The notes under the pieces: generated by a model | Seen by the model: the letters and a program-made list of their open reading frames with translations, nothing else | What the model was told of the DNA's origin: nothing | Databases searched by the model: none | Translations under genes and position numbers: made by a program | Shown here: one piece after another, positions 53,572-61,789 of the stretch | How positions within the stretch are numbered: position 1 is the first letter of the stretch | How the letters are laid out: each line of letters begins with the position of its first letter | Assembly (NCBI GenBank): GCA_048158365.1 | Contig: JBLLNL010000006.1 | Source of the DNA: Azoarcus_F sp048158365 | Lineage (GTDB): Bacteria > Pseudomonadota > Gammaproteobacteria > Burkholderiales > Rhodocyclaceae | Length of the DNA: 64,000 nt | Strand: one strand, 5' to 3'

Positions 53572-55368
53572 ATGTCTAGTTATTCAGCACCGATCCGTGA
53601 CATGCAGTTCGTGATGCGCGAACTGGCCGGGCTGGAAGATGTGCAGGGACTTCCGGGATGCGAGGAAGTCTCCACAGACCTGGTCGATGCCATTCTCGAG
53701 GAAGCCGACAAGTTTGCCAGCGGCGTGCTCACGCCCCTGAACTGGTCGGGCGACCAGGAGGGGGCGAAATGGGACCATGGTGCGGTTGCCACCGCGACCG
53801 GGTGGAAGGAAGCGTATCGACAGTTCTGCGAGGCCGGATGGCCGTCGCTTGCCGGGAAGCCCGAATTCGGGGGTCAGGGCCTGCCCAAGTTGCTGTCCAC
53901 AGCGGTGATGGAGATGTGGAAGTCGGCCAACATGGCGTTCTCGTTGTGCCCGATGCTGACCACCGGTGCCATCGAATCGCTGCTGCTGCGCGGAAGCGAC
54001 GAGCAGAAGGCCATGTATCTGCCCAAGATGATCAGCGGCGAGTGGACCGGAACGATGAACCTGACCGAACCTCAGGCCGGTTCCGATCTCGCCGCCGTCC
54101 GCACCCGTGCAGAGCCGCAGGGGGATGGCACCTACCGTCTGTTCGGCCAGAAGATCTTCATCACCTATGGCGAGCATGACCTCACCGACAACATCATCCA
54201 TCTGGTACTGGCCCGGTTGCCCGATGCACCGGAGGGGGTGAAGGGGATCTCGCTGTTCGTCGTGCCCAAACTCATCGTCGAGGCCGACGGCACCCTGGGC
54301 GAGCGCAACGACGTGCATTGCGTATCGATCGAGCACAAGCTGGGCATCCACGCGAGCCCAACCTGCGTGCTGGCCTTCGGGGACAACGTGGGTGCGATCG
54401 GCACGCTGGTCGGCGAGCCGAACCGCGGACTCGAGTACATGTTCATCATGATGAACGAGGCCCGTTTTGCGGTCGGCATGGAAGGCCTGGCCCTGTCCGA
54501 GCGGGCCTATCAGCACGCACTGCTGTACGCCAAGGACCGCGTGCAGGGCACCGAGGCGGGTGTTCGCGGCGGGGCCAAGGTGTCGATCATCCATCATCCC
54601 GACGTGCGACGCATGCTGATGTCGATGAAGTCGCAAACCGAAGCGATGCGAGCACTTGCCTATGTCGTGGGCGCGGCGACCGACCTGGCACATCTTCATC
54701 CGGACGAGGACGTCCGGGCGCACAGGCAGGCCTTCGTCGATCTGATGATTCCGGTGGTCAAGGGCTGGTGCACAGAGAACTCGATCGAGGTGGCCTCGAC
54801 CGGTATTCAGGTTCATGGCGGCATGGGCTACATCGAGGAGACCGGGGCGGCACAGCACCTGCGGGATGCGCGCATCACCACGATCTACGAGGGCACGACG
54901 GCGATCCAGGCCAACGATCTGCTCGGCCGCAAGATCGTGCGTGACGATGGCCGTACGATCAGGACCGTTCTGGCGGAGATGCAGGACGTCGTCACTGCGC
55001 TGCGGGCTCCACAGGACGGCGCGCTCGAGGCGATCGCGAGATCGCTCGAAGCCGGTGTGGCGGCGGTCGAATCCGCGGTCGCATACATACTCGAAACCTA
55101 TCCGAGCGACATCAAGGCAGCGTCGGTGGGGTCGGTTCCATTCCTGAAGCTGCTCGGCATCGTCGCTGGTGGATGGCAGATGGCACGCGCGGCACTGGCG
55201 GCCCAGCGGCGGATGGTCGAAGGTACGTCAGACGCTGACTTCTACCACTCCAAGATCGTGACCGCTCGCTTCTTTGCCGATCATGTGATGTCGCAGGCAC
55301 CGGGACTCGCCTATACGGTGGTTAATGGTGCGGCCGGCGCGCTCGAACTGGACCAAGAGGCCTTCTGA
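53572..55368 (+). CDS. Acyl-CoA dehydrogenase (DmdC-like, long type)
   Basis: FAD enzyme introducing a double bond in acyl-CoA. The 598-aa product is of the long class (about 600 aa) with an extra C-terminal domain. Motifs: MNLTEPQAGSDLAAVRTRA, KIFITYGEHD, VHGGMGYIEE, and the catalytic Glu in TTIYEGTTAIQAND. It most resembles 3-methylmercaptopropionyl-CoA-type dehydrogenases and broad long-chain enzymes; substrate not readable. With the ligase, hydratase and ETF it forms a fatty-acyl catabolic set. Confidence 0.92.
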   Translation: MSSYSAPIRDMQFVMRELAGLEDVQGLPGCEEVSTDLVDAILEEADKFASGVLTPLNWSGDQEGAKWDHGAVATATGWKEAYRQFCEAGWPSLAGKPEFGGQGLPKLLSTAVMEMWKSANMAFSLCPMLTTGAIESLLLRGSDEQKAMYLPKMISGEWTGTMNLTEPQAGSDLAAVRTRAEPQGDGTYRLFGQKIFITYGEHDLTDNIIHLVLARLPDAPEGVKGISLFVVPKLIVEADGTLGERNDVHCVSIEHKLGIHASPTCVLAFGDNVGAIGTLVGEPNRGLEYMFIMMNEARFAVGMEGLALSERAYQHALLYAKDRVQGTEAGVRGGAKVSIIHHPDVRRMLMSMKSQTEAMRALAYVVGAATDLAHLHPDEDVRAHRQAFVDLMIPVVKGWCTENSIEVASTGIQVHGGMGYIEETGAAQHLRDARITTIYEGTTAIQANDLLGRKIVRDDGRTIRTVLAEMQDVVTALRAPQDGALEAIARSLEAGVAAVESAVAYILETYPSDIKAASVGSVPFLKLLGIVAGGWQMARAALAAQRRMVEGTSDADFYHSKIVTARFFADHVMSQAPGLAYTVVNGAAGALELDQEAF

Positions 55369-55395
55369 CCCAGGACAGCCGAGTGCACGAGACCA

Positions 55396-55429
55396 GGCCC
55401 CTCGGATTCGTTCGGTCCGAGGGGCCTTT
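55396..55429 (+). terminator. Intrinsic terminator after the acyl-CoA dehydrogenase gene
   Basis: GGCCCCTCGGA (55396-55406) pairs perfectly with TCCGAGGGGCC (55416-55426) across a 9-nt loop, followed by TTT. It lies 27 nt after the stop of the dehydrogenase gene and before the convergent PPIase gene. The T-run is short, but the stem is strong. Confidence 0.8.
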
Positions 55430-55461
55430 CAGCGTGCGCGCTCAGTCGGCAGCAGCGCGGC

Positions 55462-56247
55462 TCATTTCACTTCTGCGCTGCTACGCAATTCCATCAGATG
55501 GCGCTCGACGTTCTGCTGCTGGATGCGCTGACTGAGCTGGGGCTTGACCTCGTCCAGCGGCGGCGGCTGCACGTCGCGCACGTCGTCGAGCCGGATCACG
55601 TGGTAGCCGAAATCGCTCTTGACCGGGGTCGCAGTGTATTGCCCTTTCTCGAGGGCTACCATCGCTTCGGAAAAAGGTTGAACGAACATGCCAGGGTTGC
55701 TCCAGCCGAGCTCGCCGCCCCGATCCTTGGAACCCGGATCGATCGATTCCTTTGCCACCACCTCGAATGCTTCACCCTCGCGCAGGCGCGCGATGACCGC
55801 CTTGGCCTGATTCTCGGTTTCTACCAGCACATGGCGGGGCAGGTATTCCTTGCCGCCCATGCGCGCCTTGATCTGATCGTAGTCGCGCTGGATCTCAGCA
55901 TCACTGACCGGATTATTCTTCACGTAGTCCTGCAGATACGCGCGAATCAGCACCGCCTGGCGCGCGAGATCCATCTGCGCCTGAACCTCGCTGCGCTTGT
56001 CGATACTGGCCTTGGTCGCCGCCTGCGACAGGATCTCACGACGGATCAACTCTTCACGCACCGCATCGCGCAGTTGCGGACTGTCCTCCGCACCCTGCGT
56101 GCGTTGCTCGTCCATCATCACGGTCGCACGGTTAGCAGGAATCGGTGTGCCGTTGACTACGGCGACCGGATCGGCCGCGAACACTGAACAGGACAGCAGA
56201 CCAGCGATCAGTGTCAGCGTGAGCTTGCTTGGAAAACGTCTCATCAA
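55462..56247 (-). CDS. Periplasmic parvulin-type peptidyl-prolyl isomerase
   Basis: Folding helper in the periplasm. The 261-aa product has a signal peptide (LTLIAGLLSCSVFAA) and an N-terminal helical domain, followed by a rotamase domain (about residues 135-235): RHVLVETENQAKAVI, GELGWSNPGMFVQPF and VKSDFGYHVIRLDDV. It is PpiC/SurA-like; a single parvulin domain makes it closer to PrsA/Cbf2-type proteins. It is 8 nt after bolA and may share a transcript with it. Confidence 0.92.
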   Translation of the reverse strand: MMRRFPSKLTLTLIAGLLSCSVFAADPVAVVNGTPIPANRATVMMDEQRTQGAEDSPQLRDAVREELIRREILSQAATKASIDKRSEVQAQMDLARQAVLIRAYLQDYVKNNPVSDAEIQRDYDQIKARMGGKEYLPRHVLVETENQAKAVIARLREGEAFEVVAKESIDPGSKDRGGELGWSNPGMFVQPFSEAMVALEKGQYTATPVKSDFGYHVIRLDDVRDVQPPPLDEVKPQLSQRIQQQNVERHLMELRSSAEVK

Positions 56248-56255
56248 ACTTCCTT

Positions 56256-56534
56256 TTACTTGAGTGGGATACGAGCTTCTTCGGGGGTCAACGTGTTGAG
56301 CGGGAGCGCATGAATCGCGCCGCTCATCAGGTCGGCGACGGCATCGTACACAAGCCGATGCCGGGCCACACGCCCGAGTCCGACGAAACGGTCAGACACG
56401 ATGGTCAGCCGGTAATGGCCGCCACCGCTGCGCGCACCAGCATGGCCGGCGTGCAGCGCACTTTCGTCCTGGATGTCGATCGAGAGCGGTTCGAGCGCGC
56501 CGAGGCGGGTCGTGATTTCGTCAATGATGTTCAA
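56256..56534 (-). CDS. BolA-family protein
   Basis: The 92-aa product is a small BolA/IbaG-type protein, a glutaredoxin partner in iron-sulfur and stress regulation. The family core HAGHAGARSGGGHYRLTIVS and RVARHRLVYDAVADLM is visible (conserved histidine region, C-terminal HALPLNTLTPEE). It overlaps yciI by 4 nt, so both are translated together. Confidence 0.9.
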   Translation of the reverse strand: MNIIDEITTRLGALEPLSIDIQDESALHAGHAGARSGGGHYRLTIVSDRFVGLGRVARHRLVYDAVADLMSGAIHALPLNTLTPEEARIPLK

Positions 56535-56830
56535 GGCAGAACCTTTTTGTATGGATGAACGTGAGTCTGTGCGAAGACGCCTTGCTGAACGTAGGGATCT
56601 TCGGCCAGCCAGGCTTCCGCGTCCGCCTGACTGGCGAACTCGGCGATCACTAGGCTTCCGAAGAACCCGGCCGGGCCGGGATCCGGCGAGTCGATCGCCG
56701 GCATCGGACCGGCGGCGAGGAGGCGACCTTCATCCCGCAAGGCTTCCAGTCTCGCCACATGGGCGGGGCGGGCGGCCATGCGGGCATCGAGGGTGCCGGG
56801 AGCATCTTCACCGATGAGCGCGTAGAACAT
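56531..56830 (-). CDS. YciI-family protein
   Basis: A 99-aa product from ATG 56830 of the YCII fold (dimeric alpha/beta barrel): MFYALIGEDAPGTLDAR, RPAHVARLEALRDEGRL and GSLVIAEFASQADAEAWL with DPYVQQGVF. Family members share a His-Asp pair of unknown role. AAGGA lies 8 nt before the ATG, which rules out the upstream extension to 56893. Sits between the sensor-kinase end and bolA. Confidence 0.88.
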   Translation of the reverse strand: MFYALIGEDAPGTLDARMAARPAHVARLEALRDEGRLLAAGPMPAIDSPDPGPAGFFGSLVIAEFASQADAEAWLAEDPYVQQGVFAQTHVHPYKKVLP

Positions 56831-56889
56831 GAGCTGACTTCCTTTCGACATGAAAGTGGGTGCGAGTTCCGCCAGATGTTGGAAACATC

Positions 56890-58329
56890 TCACGAACCGG
56901 AATCTGCGATTCTATCTTGCCTGCGCCGATCGCTTCCATCGGGAATCCGGAGTATCGCGCGAAGCCCGCCGCCTTCGCGGACCAGCAGATCGAGACTGCC
57001 CCCATGCGACGCCATGATCCGGTCCACGATGGCCAGGCCGAGCCCTGCGCCCTTGGTATCCGAGCGCGCACTCTCGAGGCGGGTGAAGGGGTGACGCAGA
57101 CGGGTCACCTCCTGCTTCGGGATGCCCGGTCCACGATCGGCCACCTCGATGCAAACCTCGGCCGACGAGCGGGACAACACTACGTCGATCAGACCTTCCG
57201 CCCCACCGTAGCGCAGACTGTTGTCGATCAGGTTCGCAATCGCACGTCGGAGCGACAGGGGCCTGACTCCGATTACGACAGCCGTCTTCGGCAAGCTCAG
57301 TTCGATCCGGGAGCCTCGCAGTCGATACGGTTCGCTCAGATCCCTCAGCATGTCGCCCAGATCGACCGACCTGAACGGCTCCTTGGTTTCGCCACGTCCG
57401 TAATCCAGAAACTGCCCGATGATGCGGTCCATCTCTTCGATGTCGCTGACCATGGGCAGGATGTCCTGCTCGGCTGCGCCAGACAGCTCCACTCCGAGCC
57501 GCAGACGGGCGAGCGGCGTGCGCAGGTCGTGGGAGACTCCGGCCAGGATCAGCGCCCGGTCCGCATCGGTGCGAGCCAGATCGCCGGCCATCTGGTTGAA
57601 CGCGTGAGCCACCGTGGAGATCTCGATGGGCCCGGTCTCCGGCAGCATCGGCGGCGTCCGTCCCCGGCCGACCAGACGCGCCGAACGGGCGAGGTTGCGC
57701 AGGGGCTTGTTGATGCGTGACACGATCAGAAACGCGCCGAGCAGCGCTACGATCAGCGCACCGACGCCCCAGATCAGCCAGTCCAGCGTGCGGGGCTCGA
57801 AGATGCGCTCGGACGGAAGCATGACCCAGAAGTCTTCCGAGTCCTCGGGATCGAGCTTGAAGCTTACCCAGAAGCCCTCCAGCGTCTTCCACCGCGAGGC
57901 GAGCAGCGTGTCCGATCCGAGTTGCCGCCGGATCTCGTGGGCCAGCAGTTGCATTGGCCGCGTATCCGGCAGCGGTACCAGCTCGTCCGACGGCTCGGAT
58001 GGATAGATGCGGATGCCTTCCAGGGCTGCCAGATCGATCAGCAACTCGGTCCGCCGCGTGACCTCGGCGTTGATCAATGCAGTGCGGGTCAGGTTCACGA
58101 CGCTGACGACCATCTGGGCAAGATCCTTGGCGCGCGCGGGCTCCTGGAAATAGCGGAATATCTGCGACCAGACGGCCAACGCCAGGATCAGCACCAGCCC
58201 CATCAACAGAAAGGTTTGCCACATCAGCGTGCGTGGCAGCAGGGACAGTGACGGACGATCCTTCCGGGCCGCGTCGGGTGCAGGCCGGCCGGGCGTTGTC
58301 GTGCCCAGGTCAGACGTCTCGTTCGTCAC
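56890..58329 (-). CDS. EnvZ-like sensor histidine kinase
   Basis: Membrane-bound kinase pairing with the response regulator upstream. Product of about 479 aa from GTG 58329: two membrane segments (about residues 35-57 and 175-200), a periplasmic sensor between them, then HAMP, the phosphoacceptor His in AGVSHDLRTPLARLR, and ATP-binding motifs DNSLRYGG, DRGPGIP and GLGLAIV. GTG 58329 overlaps the regulator by 20 nt; ATG 58224 would omit the N-terminal cytoplasmic tail. The frame open to 58491 is not supported. Similar to beta-proteobacterial RisS/EnvZ kinases. Confidence 0.88.
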   Translation of the reverse strand: MTNETSDLGTTTPGRPAPDAARKDRPSLSLLPRTLMWQTFLLMGLVLILALAVWSQIFRYFQEPARAKDLAQMVVSVVNLTRTALINAEVTRRTELLIDLAALEGIRIYPSEPSDELVPLPDTRPMQLLAHEIRRQLGSDTLLASRWKTLEGFWVSFKLDPEDSEDFWVMLPSERIFEPRTLDWLIWGVGALIVALLGAFLIVSRINKPLRNLARSARLVGRGRTPPMLPETGPIEISTVAHAFNQMAGDLARTDADRALILAGVSHDLRTPLARLRLGVELSGAAEQDILPMVSDIEEMDRIIGQFLDYGRGETKEPFRSVDLGDMLRDLSEPYRLRGSRIELSLPKTAVVIGVRPLSLRRAIANLIDNSLRYGGAEGLIDVVLSRSSAEVCIEVADRGPGIPKQEVTRLRHPFTRLESARSDTKGAGLGLAIVDRIMASHGGSLDLLVREGGGLRAILRIPDGSDRRRQDRIADSGS

Positions 58330-59059
58330 TATCGCTCTTGGCACTGTCTTCCGGAACGAATACGTAGCCGAAGCCCCAGACGGTCTGGATGAAGCGCGGT
58401 TTGGACGGATCGTCCTCGACGAGTTTGCGCAGTCGACTGACCTGAACATCGATGGCGCGATCGAAAACTCCGTATTCGCGGCCGCGTGCAAGCTCCATCA
58501 GCTTGTCGCGCGACAGGGGCTGACGGGGATGCTGAAGGAGAACCTTCAGCAAGGAGAATTCGCCCGTGGTCAAGGCGATGTCCTCGCCATCCCGCGTCAG
58601 CGCCCGGGTGCCGAGGTTGACGCTGACACGGCCGAAACTGACCACTTCATCCTCGATGGTCGGCGCACCGGGCAGCGTGGTTGGATGACGTCGCATCACA
58701 GCATGAATGCGCGCGACCAGTTCGCGCGGATTGAAAGGCTTGGGGAGGTAATCGTCCGCGCCCATCTCCAGGCCGATGATGCGGTCGACCTCGTCTCCCT
58801 TGGCGGTCAGCATCACGATCGGAACAACGTTTTCGCTCGCGCGCAGGCGACGGCAGATCGCGAGACCGTCTTCACCCGGGAGCATCAGATCGAGCACGAT
58901 CAGGTCGAAGTGCTCGCGATGCAGCGCTCGATCCATCGCCTGGCCGTCGCCGACAGACTTGATCGAGAACCCCTGTTCCATCAGGTAACGGGACAGCAGT
59001 TCCCTCAGGCGGGCGTCATCGTCGACCAGCAGCACCTTGTATCGCACTTTTGCGTTCAT
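58310..59059 (-). CDS. OmpR-family response regulator
   Basis: The 249-aa product has a receiver domain with acidic pair Asp13-Asp14, phosphoacceptor Asp57 (VLDLMLP), Thr/Lys in LTAK and LPKPF, and a C-terminal winged-helix DNA-binding domain (PLSRDKLMELARGREYGVFD, then VSRLRKLVEDDP). The OmpR-like tail QTVWGFGYVFVP is present. It forms a two-component pair with the kinase; in related bacteria this pair adjusts envelope and osmotic functions, which would fit the neighbouring envelope genes (inference). Confidence 0.93.
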   Translation of the reverse strand: MNAKVRYKVLLVDDDARLRELLSRYLMEQGFSIKSVGDGQAMDRALHREHFDLIVLDLMLPGEDGLAICRRLRASENVVPIVMLTAKGDEVDRIIGLEMGADDYLPKPFNPRELVARIHAVMRRHPTTLPGAPTIEDEVVSFGRVSVNLGTRALTRDGEDIALTTGEFSLLKVLLQHPRQPLSRDKLMELARGREYGVFDRAIDVQVSRLRKLVEDDPSKPRFIQTVWGFGYVFVPEDSAKSDSDERDV

Positions 59060-59235
59060 ATGTCACATCCTATCGGGCGGTTCGTTGGCATCCTAGTGCG
59101 CAAACCGGAACCGCTCGCACAGATACGGGTAACGCTTCGTAAGGAAGCCAAGCATAGCAATATCTCCTTACAAACCAATGCATACGCTTGCAATTCGGTC
59201 GTCATTGCATTCTGATTTGCCTGTATTTTCGATCC

Positions 59236-59664
59236 ATGGAAAAGTCAGTGGAAAAAAGATCCGTGATGTTGTCCGCTTCTGTCCGTCAGCTGGCGCCGCA
59301 TGCCTGCACACCCGAACGGTGCGGGCACGACCTGCAGGGCCTGCGGTGGTTGAATCCATTGTCCGCCATTCTCGTCGGGGCGGGGCTTTGCGTGTCGTTG
59401 TCAGCCTCTGCAAGCGAACCTGAGCAAAAGGGTCCGGATCCGGAGACGACATCGACCGGCGAGATCATCATCGATGTGCAGAGCGATCCGCGTTACGAGT
59501 TCAGGCGGGCGCTGTTGGCCGGCGGTGACTATCCGGCTGTCGGCGAGAAGCGCAAACGTCTGTCCCAGGAAGAGCGTGATCTGTTGAACCGCGAGTTGCG
59601 TGAGGCGATTTCCGGAATCTACGACCGCGGCGATGCCCGCGGTCTCGGCCGATCGGTCGATTAG
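59236..59664 (+). CDS. Small exported protein of unknown function
   Basis: A 142-aa product with an internal hydrophobic stretch (LSAILVGAGLCVSLSASA) followed by a charged C-terminal part (SDPRYEFRRALLAGGDYP, then QEERDLLNRELREAI). This looks like a signal sequence with a long N-terminal extension, or a signal anchor. I do not recognise a family. No RBS supports ATG 59236; ATG 59266 or the frame from 59188 are alternatives. It stands alone between ompR and tsaB. Confidence 0.5.
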   Translation: MEKSVEKRSVMLSASVRQLAPHACTPERCGHDLQGLRWLNPLSAILVGAGLCVSLSASASEPEQKGPDPETTSTGEIIIDVQSDPRYEFRRALLAGGDYPAVGEKRKRLSQEERDLLNRELREAISGIYDRGDARGLGRSVD

Positions 59665-59717
59665 CGGAGCCGGAGGACCGGTCGGCAAGCGGTTCACCGG
59701 CCAGCATGCGCAGGCGT

Positions 59718-59723
59718 TAAAAT
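59718..59723 (+). promoter_or_regulatory. Possible -10 element before tsaB
   Basis: TAAAAT ends 9 nt before the tsaB ATG at 59733, so the transcript would have only a few leader bases. There is no Shine-Dalgarno. No clear -35. The rest of 59665-59717 shows nothing else. Confidence 0.35.
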
Positions 59724-59732
59724 GCCGTCGCT

Positions 59733-60425
59733 ATGAAGATCCTCGGGTTCGAAACTTCCTGCGAGCATGCGACGGTCGCCCTCGCGATCGATGGCGAGAT
59801 CATCCAGCGCACGCTGGAAGGTCATGTAAATCACTCGGAGAAATTATTGCCGTCGGTGCAGGCCGTGCTCGCCGAAGCGGGCATTGTGCTGGGCGACCTG
59901 GATGGGGTTGCTTTCGGCGCCGGACCGGGGGCGTTCACCGGTCTGAGGCTTTCGTGCGGGGTGGCGCAGGGTCTGGCGATGGGGGCAGGCCTGGGGGTCG
60001 CCCCGATCAGCAGCCTCGAGGTGCTGAGCCAACGGGGTGAAGGCGTCTGGATCGCCGTCGCTACCGACGCCCGCATGGGCGAGGTCTACGGTGCGTTCTA
60101 TCGGATGATCGACGGTTATCCCCTAGCGCTGGGCGAACCCGTGTGTGTGCCGCCGCAGCAATTGACCCTTCCGGACCGGACGCTCTGGTATGGCGTCGGT
60201 TCGGCCTTCCGGGTTCATGCGGCGACATTCGCTGCGTCGCTGGGCCAGCGGCTCGTCGCATTCGATGCAGATGCCGTGCCGACCGCAGCGGGCGTGTTGC
60301 GTCTGGCTGCCGTGAGGATCGCGGAGGGTTCGCTGCTCGCTCCGGAGCTGACGGCACCGATCTACGTGCGGAACAAGGTTGCCCTGACCACGGCCGAGCG
60401 CCGGGCACGCGGGGGGCGCGCTTGA
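59733..60425 (+). CDS. tsaB: tRNA threonylcarbamoyladenosine biosynthesis protein TsaB
   Basis: Scaffold partner of TsaD in t6A formation on tRNA. The 230-aa product has the ASKHA-fold N-terminus LGFETSCEHATVAL, the HSEKLLP segment, GAGPGAFTGLRLSCG, and a C-terminal half poor in conservation, as in TsaB. Full family length. The stop overlaps the rimI start. Confidence 0.93.
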   Translation: MKILGFETSCEHATVALAIDGEIIQRTLEGHVNHSEKLLPSVQAVLAEAGIVLGDLDGVAFGAGPGAFTGLRLSCGVAQGLAMGAGLGVAPISSLEVLSQRGEGVWIAVATDARMGEVYGAFYRMIDGYPLALGEPVCVPPQQLTLPDRTLWYGVGSAFRVHAATFAASLGQRLVAFDADAVPTAAGVLRLAAVRIAEGSLLAPELTAPIYVRNKVALTTAERRARGGRA

Positions 60426-60886
60426 ATTCGGAGCACGGGCGGCGTTTCGACATCCGGCCGATGACCGAAGCCGACCTGGCATGGGTCGTCGAGCATGAGC
60501 GGCAGCTTCATGCGTTTCCGTGGACCCGGGGCAACTTCGCGGACTCGCTCAGCGCCGGATACACTGCCCGAATCATCAGCATCGATCAACAACGGGCCGG
60601 GTATGCGGTGATGCTGCTGGTGGTCGATGAGGTACATCTGCTCAACATCAGCATCACCCGCTCCATGCAGGGCCAGGGCGTCGGATCCGTGTTTGTGGAC
60701 CGGCTGATGCACGAGGCGAGAGCGGCCGGGGCGACCCAGTGCTTTCTCGAGGTTCGGCCGACCAATGAAGCGGCCCTTTCGGTCTATCGTCGCCTGGGGT
60801 TCGTGTCGATCGGCCGTCGCAAAGGGTATTACCCCGCACTTCAGGGGGGACGTGAGGACGCGATCGTGATGAGAATGGACCTGTGA
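60422..60886 (+). CDS. rimI: Ribosomal protein S18 N-terminal acetyltransferase RimI
   Basis: GNAT acetyltransferase. The 154-aa product begins at TTG 60422, which overlaps the tsaB stop (TTGA); ATG 60461 would remove the first beta-strand. Motifs: FDIRPMTEADLAW, VDEVHLLNISI, the acetyl-CoA loop QGQGVGSVFVD and the LEVRPTNEAALSVYRRLGF region. A standard tsaB-rimI arrangement. The stop overlaps the next gene. Confidence 0.92.
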   Translation: MNSEHGRRFDIRPMTEADLAWVVEHERQLHAFPWTRGNFADSLSAGYTARIISIDQQRAGYAVMLLVVDEVHLLNISITRSMQGQGVGSVFVDRLMHEARAAGATQCFLEVRPTNEAALSVYRRLGFVSIGRRKGYYPALQGGREDAIVMRMDL

Positions 60887-61764
60887 GCACCTATCGCGAG
60901 GCGATCCTGCGCGAGATGGGACTGGCTCCGCTTTGGCGGCTCCGTAGGCGCGAAGCGACCGAGCGCGCCACCGACCCGACAGAGGCCGGCGTGGCTGTGG
61001 CTGCACCGGCAACAGCCCCCATCCGCGCGGGTGTGAGCGCGCCCGAAGCTCCTTTTTTGACAAAAGAGGAGGGCGGTTCGGGCGTTGTACCTGCGAGCCG
61101 GACTGTTCGGGCGGTGAGCGCGTCGCCGGCGGAACCGGCACGGACGAGTGTCCCCGTCCAGGGGCAGGACGATCGCGCGCGCATCGAGATCCTTGATTGG
61201 GACGCGCTCGAAGAAGACATGCGTCACTGCAACGCTTGCGGTTTGTGTGCGCAGCGAAGACAGGTCGTGCCCGGCGTAGGCGACCGCAATGCCGACTGGA
61301 TGTTCGTGGGGGAGGGGCCAGGCGCCGAGGAGGACCGGCTTGGCGAGCCCTTCGTCGGCCAGGCGGGCAAGCTGCTCGACGCGATGTTGCTTGCGATCGG
61401 GCTGGAGCGCGGCAAGGGCGTATACATCGCGAACGCGGTCAAATGCCGTCCGCCGATGAATCGCACACCGGAGTCGGCCGAAATCGCCGCCTGTCGCCCT
61501 TACCTGGAAAGGCAGATCGCGCTGGTCCGTCCTCGCATTCTGATCGCGCTGGGTCGACCTGCGGCGCAGGCTTTGCTGCACACGGAACTGCGAATCAATG
61601 CGGCACGCGGGCAAGCTTTCGAGTTTGGTGGAATACCGGTGGTGGTGACCTACCATCCGGCCTATCTTCTGCGCAACCCGTCCGACAAGGCGAAGGCCTG
61701 GGAAGACCTGTGCTTCGCATGCGAACTCATCGCACGAGAGACCGGCGACCGGGCGCGCCAGTGA
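60883..61764 (+). CDS. Uracil-DNA glycosylase family 4
   Basis: Removes uracil from DNA; iron-sulfur type. The 293-aa product has an N-terminal low-complexity Ala/Pro/Arg-rich stretch (about 20-100), then the 4Fe-4S cysteines Cys116 and Cys119 (CNACGLC), two more in VKCRPP and AACRPYL, and active-site motifs GEGPGAEED and TYHPAYLLRNP. GTG 60883 overlaps the rimI stop (GTGA). The first 100 residues look like an added tail or linker. Confidence 0.9.
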   Translation: MSTYREAILREMGLAPLWRLRRREATERATDPTEAGVAVAAPATAPIRAGVSAPEAPFLTKEEGGSGVVPASRTVRAVSASPAEPARTSVPVQGQDDRARIEILDWDALEEDMRHCNACGLCAQRRQVVPGVGDRNADWMFVGEGPGAEEDRLGEPFVGQAGKLLDAMLLAIGLERGKGVYIANAVKCRPPMNRTPESAEIAACRPYLERQIALVRPRILIALGRPAAQALLHTELRINAARGQAFEFGGIPVVVTYHPAYLLRNPSDKAKAWEDLCFACELIARETGDRARQ

Positions 61765-61789
61765 TCCATGGAGCGTGGCCAGTGCTCCT

